The notes under the pieces are model-generated. The model saw nothing but the letters and a program-made list of their open reading frames with translations, did not search any database and was not told the DNA's origin. Below, one piece after another: positions 1 through 7,317 of a stretch of DNA of 14,392 bases. A program made the position numbers and the translations under genes. The stretch comes from JAUJOE01 sp038252945. Its GTDB lineage: Bacteria > Actinomycetota > Actinomycetes > Propionibacteriales > Nocardioidaceae. Location of the stretch: positions 1-14,392 of the forward strand of contig JBBSHN010000062.1 in assembly GCA_038252945.1 (NCBI GenBank), read 5' to 3'. Within the stretch, counting starts at the first letter, position 1. Every line of letters starts with the position of its first letter.

Positions 1-23
1 CCTCAACCAACAGCGGATCAGGT

Positions 24-63
24 GTCAGGAATGTCTTGTCACATACCCGTCAGGTATGTCCTG
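24..63. repeat. Direct repeat pair and short hairpin upstream of the mod operon
   Basis: Two 15-nt direct repeats, GTCAGGAATGTCTTG (24-38) and GTCAGGTATGTCCTG (49-63), match at 13 of 15 positions with starts 25 nt apart. The second is interleaved with a perfect 7-bp inverted repeat, ACATACC (41-47) and GGTATGT (53-59), around a 5-nt loop. No T-tract follows, so an intrinsic terminator for an upstream gene is unlikely. A regulator-binding region for the mod operon is possible, but it lies more than 100 bp from the proposed transcription start. Confidence 0.4.
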
Positions 64-86
64 GCACTGCACACGTGGCATCGTCA

Positions 87-103
87 ACGTCCGCATGGCA
101 AAC
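87..103. repeat. Solitary arm of the dispersed 19-nt repeat
   Basis: ACGTCCGCATGGCAAAC here is identical to 17 nt of the repeat arm at 11076-11092 and to the reverse complement of the arm at 11007-11023. No good inverted partner lies nearby, so this copy is a single arm. It sits in the noncoding region upstream of the mod operon, about 11 kb from the other copies. Confidence 0.6.
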
Positions 104-151
104 GACCGACAAGAGAGCCCGCAGGTGCGGAGGAGTCCTCGCCGAGTGGAT

Positions 152-169
152 CCGCAGCTGCGGTACGCT
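152..169 (+). promoter_or_regulatory. Mod operon promoter: 12-bp palindrome abutting a -10 box
   Basis: A perfect 12-bp palindrome, CCGCAGCTGCGG (152-163), directly touches TACGCT (164-169), a TANNNT-type actinobacterial -10 box. Seven bases later comes the GTG at 177, the spacing expected if transcription starts at or next to that codon (leaderless). There is no convincing Shine-Dalgarno sequence before 177, which agrees. A protein bound to the palindrome would block RNA polymerase, so this is a plausible operator, perhaps for the HTH-TOBE protein encoded immediately downstream. The operator role is inferred. Confidence 0.45.
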
Positions 170-176
170 CCCACGG

Positions 177-578
177 GTGACGACGTACAGCCTGGCCGAG
201 GCAGCGACTCTGCTCGGGGTTAGTGACGACACGCTGCGCCGCTGGGCTGAGGCCGGGCGGTTCAGTAGCAGTCGCACTCCTGAAGGGCACACGGGGATCG
301 AGGGGGCAGAGCTGGCAAAACTGGCGCAGGGTCTCGCGGAGCGCTCCGGCGCGGAACAGTCGGCGGCGCATCGGGTCAGCGCGCGCAACGCATTACGGGG
401 AATCGTCACTGCGGTCAAACGCGACGAAGTGATGGCGCAGGTCGAGATGACATGCGGGCCGTACCGGGTCGTGTCCTTGTTGAGCCGAGAAGCAGCCGAC
501 GCGCTGAACCTGGAGCCAGGAGTGGTAGCTGTGGCATCGATCAAAGCGACGAACGTCGTCATCGAGGTCCCCGAATGA
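177..578 (+). CDS. HTH-TOBE molybdate-responsive regulator
   Basis: A 133-residue cytoplasmic protein. Residues 3-29 (TYSLAEAATLLGVSDDTLRRW and following) form a MerR/excisionase-type helix-turn-helix. Residues about 68-133 form a single TOBE/Mop-like domain, the fold that binds molybdate or tungstate in ModE, ModC and molbindins. Small proteins of this HTH-plus-TOBE layout are common next to mod genes and are presumed molybdate sensors. The GTG at 177 is preferred because the HTH begins at once after it and a -10 box sits 7 nt upstream; in-frame sequence back to 36 encodes nothing recognisable. The gene is first in the mod operon, and its TGA overlaps the modA ATG (ATGA), so the two are probably translationally coupled. 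It may regulate its own operon through the palindrome at 152-163. Repressor versus activator cannot be told. Confidence 0.8.
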   Translation: MTTYSLAEAATLLGVSDDTLRRWAEAGRFSSSRTPEGHTGIEGAELAKLAQGLAERSGAEQSAAHRVSARNALRGIVTAVKRDEVMAQVEMTCGPYRVVSLLSREAADALNLEPGVVAVASIKATNVVIEVPE

Positions 579-1375
579 CTCAGGTCCGGTACGACGGAGG
601 GCGGCAGGACCGCCAGCGCCACGCACCGCGACGCCTTGCCGCGCTGCTCTGCGTCTTGAGTGTTCTGCTGACGGCCGCGTGCTCCTCGAGCTCCGGAGCG
701 TCGACGAAGTCCAAGCTGACGCTAGTGGCCGCGTCGTCGCTGACCGGTACCTTCACCAAGCTTCAGTCGATCTTCGAGAAGCAGCACCCCGGCGTGAGCG
801 TCGTCGTCTCGTTCGGCTCCAGCACGACACTCGCTGAGCAGGTCGTGGCTGGGGCGCCCGCGGACGTGATCGCCACCGCTGACAAGGCAAGCATCGGCAT
901 CGTCTCGCAGAAGCACTTGCTCAGCCATGCGCCTGTGAAGTTCGCGACCAACACCATGGCTATCGTCACGCCACCAGACAACCCCGCTGGAGTCCACAGC
1001 GTCCAGGACCTGTCTCACGCCGACTTCGTCATGTGCGACCTGACCGCGCCGTGCGGGGCGGCCGCCCAGATGGTGCTGCGCGCCGCGGGTGTCACCAATA
1101 GGGCGAGGTCTCTGGAGGTGGACGTCAAGTCGGTGCTGTCCAAGGTGACGTTGGGCGAGGCCGACGCCGGATTGGTGTACGTCACTGACGCGCAAGCCGC
1201 CGGCAAGTCCGTGGCCACCATCGCGATCCCCGCGAATCTCAACACGGTCAACCCGTACTACATCGCGCCGGTCAAGGGCTCGGGAGTCGCTACCTTGGCG
1301 AAACAGTGGGTGTCATTCGTGACGTCTTTGACTGGTCAGAAGGTGCTGCGCGCAGCCAAATTCGGCCCTCCGTGA
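575..1375 (+). CDS. modA: Molybdate ABC transporter substrate-binding lipoprotein ModA
   Basis: A 266-residue extracytoplasmic binding protein that delivers molybdate (or tungstate) to ModBC. It begins with a basic stretch (residues 10-20), a hydrophobic segment (21-35) and a lipobox-like LLTAAC with Cys36 as the lipidation site, as expected for a lipoprotein anchored in a Gram-positive membrane. The mature part carries family hallmarks: LTLVAASSLTGTF near its start, FGSSTTLAEQV (the oxyanion-binding serine region), GAPADVIATAD, and a C-terminal EADAGLVYVTDA segment. The start is ATG 575, overlapping the TGA of the regulator by 4 bp. Translation in the same frame from farther upstream would bury the signal peptide. 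The modB start follows at once. Molybdate rather than another oxyanion is supported by the mod gene context. Confidence 0.93.
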   Translation: MTQVRYDGGRQDRQRHAPRRLAALLCVLSVLLTAACSSSSGASTKSKLTLVAASSLTGTFTKLQSIFEKQHPGVSVVVSFGSSTTLAEQVVAGAPADVIATADKASIGIVSQKHLLSHAPVKFATNTMAIVTPPDNPAGVHSVQDLSHADFVMCDLTAPCGAAAQMVLRAAGVTNRARSLEVDVKSVLSKVTLGEADAGLVYVTDAQAAGKSVATIAIPANLNTVNPYYIAPVKGSGVATLAKQWVSFVTSLTGQKVLRAAKFGPP

Positions 1376-1376
1376 G

Positions 1377-2195
1377 TTGGCGGTGAGCTCGCTTCTTCCC
1401 AGCCGGCTGCTCGGACGCGTTCCGCTGCGGCTGACCGGGGCCGCGATCGTCGCCCTCGCGTTTCTCGCCATCCCTCTCGCCTCGGTGGTGATCCGGGCCC
1501 CCTGGGAATCGCTCCCCGAGGCCCTCACCGCAACAGCGACTACAGACGCGTTGCGGCTGAGCCTTGTCACTTCACTGGCGTCAACGGCCGCATGCCTGAT
1601 CCTGGGAGTGCCGCTTGCCTGGCTGTTCGCGCGCGTGCAGTTCCGCGGTCGCGCGCTCCTGCGAGCCCTTGTCGTCCTTCCACTTGTGCTTCCGCCGGTC
1701 GTAGGAGGAGTCGCGCTGCTGTTGGCGTTCGGCCGCAATGGCCTGATCGGAAGCCTCCTCGACTCTGCCTTTGGCCTCACGATTCCCTTCACGTCGACCG
1801 CGGTCGTGATGGCCCAGACGTTCGTGGCCTTGCCGTTCGCCGTTATCTCAGTCGAGGGAGCGATGCGCGCCGGAGACCCGCGGTACGACGACGTGGCCGC
1901 AACACTTGGGGCCACCCGTTGGTTGACCTTTCGGCGCGTCACGCTCCCGCTGGCGCTGCCTGGCATCGTGTCCGCAATGGTGCTGTGCTGGGCGCGGGCC
2001 CTCGGCGAGTTCGGAGCGACGATCACGTTCGCCGGGAGCTATCCGGGCACCACACGAACACTGCCGATCGAGATCTATCTGCAGCTGCAGGGGAACCCCG
2101 ATGCCGCGATTTCGTTGAGCCTGGTGCTGATCGCGGTGTGTGTCCTGATCCTCACAGCACTGCGCGAACGCTGGCTGAGCGGGATTACTGCGTGA
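1377..2195 (+). CDS. modB: Molybdate ABC transporter permease ModB
   Basis: A 272-residue inner-membrane permease of the ModB/CysTW type. Hydrophobic segments lie at about residues 20-40, 62-85, 95-118, 138-160, 193-215 and 243-263. The cytoplasmic EAA loop that docks onto the ATPase is DVAATLGATRWLTFRRVTLP (172-191). It is followed by the strongly conserved ARALGEFGATITFAG (207-220) and by the TRTLPIEIY segment typical of ModB. The start could be TTG 1377, one base after the modA stop, or GTG 1383; neither has a clear ribosome-binding site, so translation may depend on coupling to modA. The TGA at 2193-2195 overlaps the GTG of modC. It forms the transmembrane channel of the ModABC importer. 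Confidence 0.93.
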   Translation: MAVSSLLPSRLLGRVPLRLTGAAIVALAFLAIPLASVVIRAPWESLPEALTATATTDALRLSLVTSLASTAACLILGVPLAWLFARVQFRGRALLRALVVLPLVLPPVVGGVALLLAFGRNGLIGSLLDSAFGLTIPFTSTAVVMAQTFVALPFAVISVEGAMRAGDPRYDDVAATLGATRWLTFRRVTLPLALPGIVSAMVLCWARALGEFGATITFAGSYPGTTRTLPIEIYLQLQGNPDAAISLSLVLIAVCVLILTALRERWLSGITA

Positions 2196-3238
2196 GCATT
2201 TCGGCCTCGTTCACCGTACGGCGGCCGAATCTCACCGTCAGCCTCGACCTCGAGGCTGGAGCGGGGGAGGTTGTCGGAATCATCGGTCCGAACGGCGCTG
2301 GGAAGACGACCGCGCTCAAAGCGCTGGCGGGATTGCTGCCCATCACAACCGGCCACATCATCGTGGCCGACGAGGTGTTGGCGGACGACAGCCTCCATCT
2401 GCCACCGCAGGAAAGGCGTGTCGGCGTTGTGTTCCAGGATCACCTACTGTTCCCTCACCTCACTGCCCTGGAGAACACGGCGTTCGCGCCGCGGGCACGA
2501 GGAGTCAGCCGGCCCGTCGCGCGGGAGCGCGCAAGACGATGGCTGCAGGAGGTGGGAGCCGGGGACCTGCTGCAGTCGCGACCAGCACAGCTGTCCGGCG
2601 GACAAGCGCAACGAGTGGCTCTGGCAAGGGCATTGGCCGGCGATCCAGTGCTCGTGCTCCTCGACGAACCGACCGCCTCACTCGATCCCGGCAGCGCCAT
2701 GGCCCTGCGCACCCTGCTGCGAGAGCATCTGACACGCTCCCAGGCGGTGAGCATTCTGGTGACGCACACGGCTCTTGATGCGCTGGTGGTGGCAGACCGC
2801 CTGCTGGTGCTGGAGGACGGCCACGTCGTACAGGCCGGCCGACCCGCCTCCGTGGCTGCACAACCGCGCACCCAGCACGTCGCAGCCCTCGTCGGCATGA
2901 ACCTGCTGCGCGGCCACGCCTCGGGTGGCGCCGTGCATCTGGCGAACGGCAGCACCGTGATCTGCAGCAGCGCCGTCGACGGTCCGGCGTTCGCCGCCTT
3001 CGCACCGTCGACGGTGAGCGTCTACGCCGAGCGGCCGACGGGCAGCCCCCGTAACGTCTGGCCCGGTGTCGTCGAGGCGATCACGCCGCACGGCGACGCA
3101 GTACGGATCCAGATGCGGGGACCGGCGCCGCTACTCGCCGACATCACACCAGGGGCTTTGGCCGGGCTCGATCTGAGACGGGGCACTCACGTGTGGGCTT
3201 CCGTGAAGGCGACCGAGGTCGCCGTTTACGCCGCCTGA
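2192..3238 (+). CDS. modC: Molybdate ABC transporter ATP-binding protein ModC
   Basis: A 348-residue cytoplasmic ATPase that powers ModB. The ABC domain occupies about residues 1-230: Walker A GPNGAGKT (32-39), Q-loop Gln82 in VVFQD, signature LSGGQ (134-138), Walker B VLVLLDEP (153-160) and switch His192. The C-terminal part (about 280-345) is a TOBE-like domain, which in ModC proteins binds oxyanion and can trans-inhibit transport. The start is GTG 2192, inside the modB stop (GTGA overlap). The same frame is open much further upstream, but that stretch lies inside modB and encodes no domain. It ends 85 bp before the glpX start, with no obvious intrinsic terminator in the gap. Confidence 0.93.
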   Translation: MSISASFTVRRPNLTVSLDLEAGAGEVVGIIGPNGAGKTTALKALAGLLPITTGHIIVADEVLADDSLHLPPQERRVGVVFQDHLLFPHLTALENTAFAPRARGVSRPVARERARRWLQEVGAGDLLQSRPAQLSGGQAQRVALARALAGDPVLVLLDEPTASLDPGSAMALRTLLREHLTRSQAVSILVTHTALDALVVADRLLVLEDGHVVQAGRPASVAAQPRTQHVAALVGMNLLRGHASGGAVHLANGSTVICSSAVDGPAFAAFAPSTVSVYAERPTGSPRNVWPGVVEAITPHGDAVRIQMRGPAPLLADITPGALAGLDLRRGTHVWASVKATEVAVYAA

Positions 3239-3286
3239 GAGCGATGACGCAATCCGTGACCGCTCCCAGTTGAGCACTCACTTGGC

Positions 3287-3292
3287 TACGAT
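3287..3292 (+). promoter_or_regulatory. Possible -10 box for glpX
   Basis: TACGAT matches the TANNNT -10 pattern, in the 85-bp gap after modC. Transcription would start near 3299, leaving a leader of about 25 nt that contains the GAGGAG ribosome-binding site at 3309-3314. No clear -35 box is visible at the usual distance. Confidence 0.3.
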
Positions 3293-3323
3293 CAGCCTCA
3301 GCCGACGCGAGGAGCACATCACC

Positions 3324-4361
3324 GTGGCCACCCAGCCGACAGTCCCGATCAGCCCCGAGTTCGCCACGCCGCGGAACGCGCCCGACCGCAACCTCGCCAT
3401 GGAGCTGGTCCGGGTGACCGAGGCAGCCGCCATGGCTGCCGGCCGCTGGGTCGGCCGCGGCGACAAGGAAGGCGCCGACCAGGTGGCGGTCAACGCGATG
3501 CGTGCCTTGATCGGCACCGTCGGGATGGACGGGGTCGTGGTTATCGGTGAGGGCGAGAAGGACAACGCCCCGATGCTCTACAACGGAGAGCGCGTCGGCG
3601 ACGGCAGCGGACCGTTGTGCGACGTGGCCGTCGACCCGATCGACGGAACGACGCTCACCGCAAAAGGCATGTCCAACGCGGTGTCCGTGCTGGCAGTTTC
3701 ACCACGGGGCTCTATGTATGACCCCTCAGCGGTGTTCTACATGGAAAAGCTTGCGGCCGGAGCCGAGGCGGCCGACGTTGTCGACATCCGGCTGCCCGTG
3801 GCGGAGAACATCCGGCTCACCGCGAAGGCGAAGGGCAGCTCCGTCGACGACATCACGGTGGTGGTGCTCGACCGACCTCGACACAGCGCGCTAGTCGACG
3901 AGATTCGGGCGGCCGGAGCCCGGATCAAGTTCATCACTGATGGCGACGTCGCCGGAGCCATCATGGCGGCCCGCCCCGACACCGGCGTCGATCTGCTGAT
4001 GGGCGTCGGTGGCACACCGGAAGGCATCATCGCCGCCTGCGCGATGAAGTCACTTTCCGGTGTGATCCAGGGGCGGCTCTGCCCGCGCAACGACGAGGAG
4101 CGCGATCGGGCGCTAGAGGCAGGGCATGACCTTGACCGGGTGCTGACGACCGACGACCTGGTCTCCGGAGACGACTGCTTCTTCGTCGCGACCGGCATTA
4201 CCGACGGAGAACTCTTGAAAGGCATGCGCTACGCCCATGGAGGTGCGCGAACACACTCACTCGTCATGCGCTCGCGAAGCGGCACCATCCGCTCGATCAT
4301 CAGCGAGCACCGCCTCGAGAAGCTGAGCCGGTACGCCGCCGTCGACTTCGAACACGCCTAG
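3324..4361 (+). CDS. glpX: Class II fructose-1,6-bisphosphatase GlpX
   Basis: A 345-residue cytoplasmic enzyme that hydrolyses fructose 1,6-bisphosphate to fructose 6-phosphate, the committed step of gluconeogenesis. Class II hallmarks are visible: GEGEKDNAPML (75-85) and DPIDGTT (104-110) supply metal-binding acids, and GVGGTPEGI lies in the C-terminal half. The start is GTG 3324, preceded by GAGGAG (3309-3314) at a good distance. A TTG at 3270 is in frame but would add 18 residues with no family counterpart. In M. tuberculosis, from memory, the orthologue Rv1099c is next to fum (Rv1098c); here fumarase lies on the same strand about 3 kb downstream, separated by three inserted genes. A hydrolase gene follows after 24 bp and may share the transcript. 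Confidence 0.95.
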   Translation: MATQPTVPISPEFATPRNAPDRNLAMELVRVTEAAAMAAGRWVGRGDKEGADQVAVNAMRALIGTVGMDGVVVIGEGEKDNAPMLYNGERVGDGSGPLCDVAVDPIDGTTLTAKGMSNAVSVLAVSPRGSMYDPSAVFYMEKLAAGAEAADVVDIRLPVAENIRLTAKAKGSSVDDITVVVLDRPRHSALVDEIRAAGARIKFITDGDVAGAIMAARPDTGVDLLMGVGGTPEGIIAACAMKSLSGVIQGRLCPRNDEERDRALEAGHDLDRVLTTDDLVSGDDCFFVATGITDGELLKGMRYAHGGARTHSLVMRSRSGTIRSIISEHRLEKLSRYAAVDFEHA

Positions 4362-4385
4362 CGTCGTACGACGAGGCATTCACCT

Positions 4386-5297
4386 ATGCGGGAGGACCAC
4401 GAAGACCACGCACGGCTGGCCAACGGGATCGAACTGTGCTTCGACACGTTCGGAGAGCCCACTGACCCTGCTCTGCTCCTCATCATGGGGCTAGGCGGGC
4501 CGCTCATCTGGTGGGCTCCAGATCTGTGCCGCATGCTCGCCCAACGCGGCTTCTTCGTGATCCGGTACGACAACCGCGACGTCGGCAAGTCGACGAAGCT
4601 CCGCGGCCGAGGCGGCGAGACCCGGGCCGACATCGTGAAGGCGTTGCTGCGCGGAACCCCGCCGCCATACATGCTCAGCGACATGGCCGCCGACGGAGTG
4701 GGCCTCCTGGACCACCTCGGCATCGACACTGCCCATGTCATCGGTGTGTCGATGGGCGGCATGATCGCACAGACGCTGGCGATCGACCATCCGGGCCGCG
4801 TGCTGTCGCTGGTGTCGATCATGTCGTCGACCGGTCGCCGTTCGGTGGGCTGGCAGGACCCTCGGCTGCTGCCACAGTTGTTCGCCGGTCGGCGTACGAC
4901 ACGTGCGGAGTTTCTGGACCGATCTGTGCGCACCTGGTCAGCGATCGGCTCCCCGGACTACCCGCTGTCTGCCGACGAGACCCGGGCCCGAGCAGCGGAA
5001 ACCTACGACCGCGGAATCGACCCCGCCGGCGTACTACGTCAGATGCACGCCGTGCTGGCGCAACCAGACCGTTCCCCGGCGCTGCGCACGCTCACTATGC
5101 CTGCCCTGGTCATTCACGGCACCAGGGACCGGATGGTGCATGTGTCCGGTGGTAGAGCAACCGCCAAGGCCATACCGAACGCAGAGCTGTTGTTGATACC
5201 CGGCATGGGTCACGACCTGCCGCGCGACCTCTGGCCAGTGCTCGTCGAGGCGATCGAGCGTACCGCTCAGCGGGCGACGCTGCAGTCAGCTCGGTGA
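4386..5297 (+). CDS. Alpha/beta-hydrolase, esterase/lipase-like
   Basis: A 303-residue single-domain alpha/beta-hydrolase without a signal peptide. An oxyanion-hole segment MGLGG lies at 34-38, followed by RYDNRDVGKS. The nucleophile elbow GVSMGG places Ser122. Asp248 in HGTRDRMV and His276 in GMGHDL complete the catalytic triad. Lipase, esterase and other activities share this fold, so the substrate is not known. The start is ATG 4386, with a weak GAGG upstream. It lies 24 bp after glpX and probably shares its transcript. Its last 12 bp overlap the convergent WS/DGAT gene. A role in turnover of the neutral lipids made by that neighbour is possible but is only an inference from position. Confidence 0.85.
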   Translation: MREDHEDHARLANGIELCFDTFGEPTDPALLLIMGLGGPLIWWAPDLCRMLAQRGFFVIRYDNRDVGKSTKLRGRGGETRADIVKALLRGTPPPYMLSDMAADGVGLLDHLGIDTAHVIGVSMGGMIAQTLAIDHPGRVLSLVSIMSSTGRRSVGWQDPRLLPQLFAGRRTTRAEFLDRSVRTWSAIGSPDYPLSADETRARAAETYDRGIDPAGVLRQMHAVLAQPDRSPALRTLTMPALVIHGTRDRMVHVSGGRATAKAIPNAELLLIPGMGHDLPRDLWPVLVEAIERTAQRATLQSAR

Positions 5298-6752
5298 GTC
5301 GCTGACTAACTGCTCTAGCTCCGCCACCGCGTCGCGCAAGTAGTCGATGACATTCCAGACGTCGGGCACCAGCTCACGACACGCCATGAGGCCGAAGTTC
5401 ATGGAACCGTCGTAGGAGAACACGGTGATGTTCAACGCACCAGTCAGGTTGCTGATGCCGGACGCGGGATAGACACCGAGCACGTGAGCGCCACCGACAT
5501 ACAGGGGCTGCTGTGGACCCGGCACGTTGCTGACAAAGAGGTTGAACGGCAGGGCGCTAACGTTCTCCATCGAGAAGACCGCGCGGAGGGCCAATCCCGC
5601 CAACGCCGTAGGCACCACGGAAGCCGCGTCCTGCAACAGAGTCGCCGGCACGGCGTCGAAATGCGCTTTTGCCTCCGCGATTCCCGCCTGTACGGCGACC
5701 AGGCGCTCCTTCGGGCCGGCGAGATGAGTCGGCATCTGCGCCATCATCACCGATATCGAGTTGCCAGGAGCGGCCGCGCTGTCGTTGTTGCGCACCGACA
5801 CTGGGACTGCCACGACCAGCGGACCCTCCGGCAAACCGTCGTGGTCGAGCAGCCAACGGCGAAGAGCGGACGTGCACAACGCCAGCACCACGTCGTTCAC
5901 CGTCATGCCAAAGGCATTCTTGATGCGCTTGAGCGCCTCCAGCGGCAGCGATCCGAAGGCGAACCGCCGATGCGCGGTGATCGGTCCGTTCAGCGGAGTC
6001 CGCGGCGCGGCGAGAGTTCGGGGCCGCTCAGTACGCCCCGGCATTCCGGCCAGCTGTACCAGCGAGTCGGCAATGTCACTGATCGTCTGCGCGCCTGGCA
6101 CCATTGCTGATCCGGGAATGTCGGCAAGATGGGGCAGCGCCTTTGGCAGCGTGCGCAGAATCTGTCGCGGCTCCGCCGCCAGCGACGCAATCCCCTGACG
6201 GACGAGCTCGAGTGAGCTCGGCAGCGCGTCGGGCTGCCATATCTCCTCTGGTTGCTCTTCGGCGCGAACGTCTGCCGACGTGTCCATGAGCGTCGCTAAC
6301 ACCTCCGCGCCGGAGATGCCGTCGATGGCGGCATGGTGCACCTTTGTGTAGATCGCCTGGCGACCGCCCTCCAGCTGATGAATGAGATAGGCCTCCCACA
6401 GCGGCCGCGAACGGTCCAGCGGTCGTGCGGAGATGCGGGCCAACTGTTCGGCCAGCTGGTGGTTGTTCCCCGGCTTGGAAAGGCCGAACTCCCGCAGGTG
6501 GAACTCAAGATCAAACTCCGGATCGTCGATCCAGTACGGGCGCCCCAGGCCAAGCGGCACGGTGACCAACCGCTGGCGCAGCGCAGACGCGAGGTGCAGC
6601 CGGGGCTCGATGACCTCACGCAACCGGTCCAACGTCAGCTCACCCGCGGCCGCCCTAGCCGGGTCGAGCAGAATAAGGCTGCCCACATGGCCCAAAGTGG
6701 TGTTGCTCTCAATGTTGAGGAACTGGGCGTCGAGAGCCGACAGCTGCTGCAT
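5286..6752 (-). CDS. Wax ester synthase / diacylglycerol acyltransferase (WS/DGAT)
   Basis: A 488-residue acyl-CoA-dependent acyltransferase that makes triacylglycerol or wax esters, the storage lipids of many actinobacteria. The N-terminal half has the typical opening QQLSALDAQFL and the catalytic HHAAIDG (139-145, the HHxxxDG motif). The C-terminal WS/DGAT domain contains FNLFVSNVPGPQQPLYVGG and LNITVFSYDG. Length and both domains are complete. ATG 6752 is supported by alignment of the opening with the family, although no Shine-Dalgarno sequence is seen. Its 5' end faces the broken spermidine-synthase-like gene across about 30 bp. Its 3' end overlaps the hydrolase by 12 bp. Actinobacteria often carry several paralogues, and sequence alone does not show whether TAG or wax ester is the main product. 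Confidence 0.92.
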   Translation of the reverse strand: MQQLSALDAQFLNIESNTTLGHVGSLILLDPARAAAGELTLDRLREVIEPRLHLASALRQRLVTVPLGLGRPYWIDDPEFDLEFHLREFGLSKPGNNHQLAEQLARISARPLDRSRPLWEAYLIHQLEGGRQAIYTKVHHAAIDGISGAEVLATLMDTSADVRAEEQPEEIWQPDALPSSLELVRQGIASLAAEPRQILRTLPKALPHLADIPGSAMVPGAQTISDIADSLVQLAGMPGRTERPRTLAAPRTPLNGPITAHRRFAFGSLPLEALKRIKNAFGMTVNDVVLALCTSALRRWLLDHDGLPEGPLVVAVPVSVRNNDSAAAPGNSISVMMAQMPTHLAGPKERLVAVQAGIAEAKAHFDAVPATLLQDAASVVPTALAGLALRAVFSMENVSALPFNLFVSNVPGPQQPLYVGGAHVLGVYPASGISNLTGALNITVFSYDGSMNFGLMACRELVPDVWNVIDYLRDAVAELEQLVSDSPS

Positions 6753-6782
6753 GGCAGCAGTCTGGCGTACGTTCGAAACGAG

Positions 6783-7317
6783 GTGGACAGCACGGCAGAG
6801 CCCCCGCGAAAGTTCCCTTCACGGGTTGCACAAACGAGATCACCCCGAGGTGAACTTGTGCTCTCGCGGCGCGAGAACGGCCGACTGGAACTTCGCGTCA
6901 ACGGGGTATTTGTCATGGACACCGCTGAGGCGTCCGCGGAACGCTCACTCGCACGCATCGCGCTCGATCGATACGACGTCAGGCCCTTCGCACGTGTGCT
7001 GGTCGCGGGCCTGGGCCTCGGACGTCGACAACGGCCCGGAATATCTCGTGTACGACGACAATGCAGCCCTGTACGACCAGCGGTTCCTGGCGCAATGCGC
7101 CGACGGCTTGTCATTCGGGGGCGTCGTCGCGATCTGGTCAGCCGACCCGACAGAGGAGCTCTGTGCCGCGCTTGACGCCATCTTCGCCGACGTGCAGTGC
7201 GTGGACGTACCCGTCCGACTTGGCCAACGCCAGTCGACGTACACGCTGCTGGTCGGCAGCAAGCGGCCGACCGCTGAGCCGAAAACGTCGGGCCTGAGGG
7301 ATACGGTGGAAGGGTGA
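6783..7317 (+). pseudogene. Spermidine-synthase-like protein, internally deleted and frameshifted
   Basis: Two halves of one protein lie in different plus frames. From GTG 6783 the first frame reads RGELVLSRRENGRLELRVNG, then VFVMDTAEASAERSLARIAL and VLVAGLGLG, ending near 7021. The second frame picks up near 7017 with DVDNGPEYLVYDDNAALYDQ and continues through GGVVAIWSA to TGA 7315-7317. In intact actinobacterial spermidine-synthase-like proteins, as I recall them, the GLGLG glycine motif and the LDVDNGP motif are separated by roughly 60-80 residues of the Rossmann-type methyltransferase fold. Here they are fused directly and out of frame. That fits an internal deletion of about 200 bp whose length is not a multiple of three. 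The SAM-binding core would be gone, so no active enzyme is expected. The stop overlaps the fumC start (GTGA), suggesting former coupling. Confidence 0.72.
7302..7307 (+). promoter_or_regulatory. Possible -10 box for leaderless fumC transcript
   Basis: TACGGT lies 6 nt upstream of the fumC GTG at 7314, the distance expected for leaderless initiation. GGAAGG directly touches the start codon and is too close to act as a ribosome-binding site. With the upstream gene broken, this promoter could be what keeps fumC expressed. Confidence 0.4.

Noticed and set aside
36..176. Upstream in-frame extension of the HTH-TOBE gene
   Set aside because: It adds 47 residues without a recognisable domain, runs through the repeat arm and the palindrome, and has no ribosome-binding site; GTG 177 starts directly at the HTH.
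1592..2191. In-frame upstream extension of modC inside modB
   Set aside because: It is the out-of-frame shadow of modB; the ABC domain begins right after GTG 2192.
3270..3323. TTG start for glpX at 3270
   Set aside because: It adds 18 residues without a family counterpart, and GTG 3324 has a well-placed GAGGAG.
6433..7016. Plus-strand open frame running into the C-terminal half of the spermidine-synthase relic
   Set aside because: Its first part is antisense to WS/DGAT and encodes nothing recognisable; only the part after about 7017 resembles the family.
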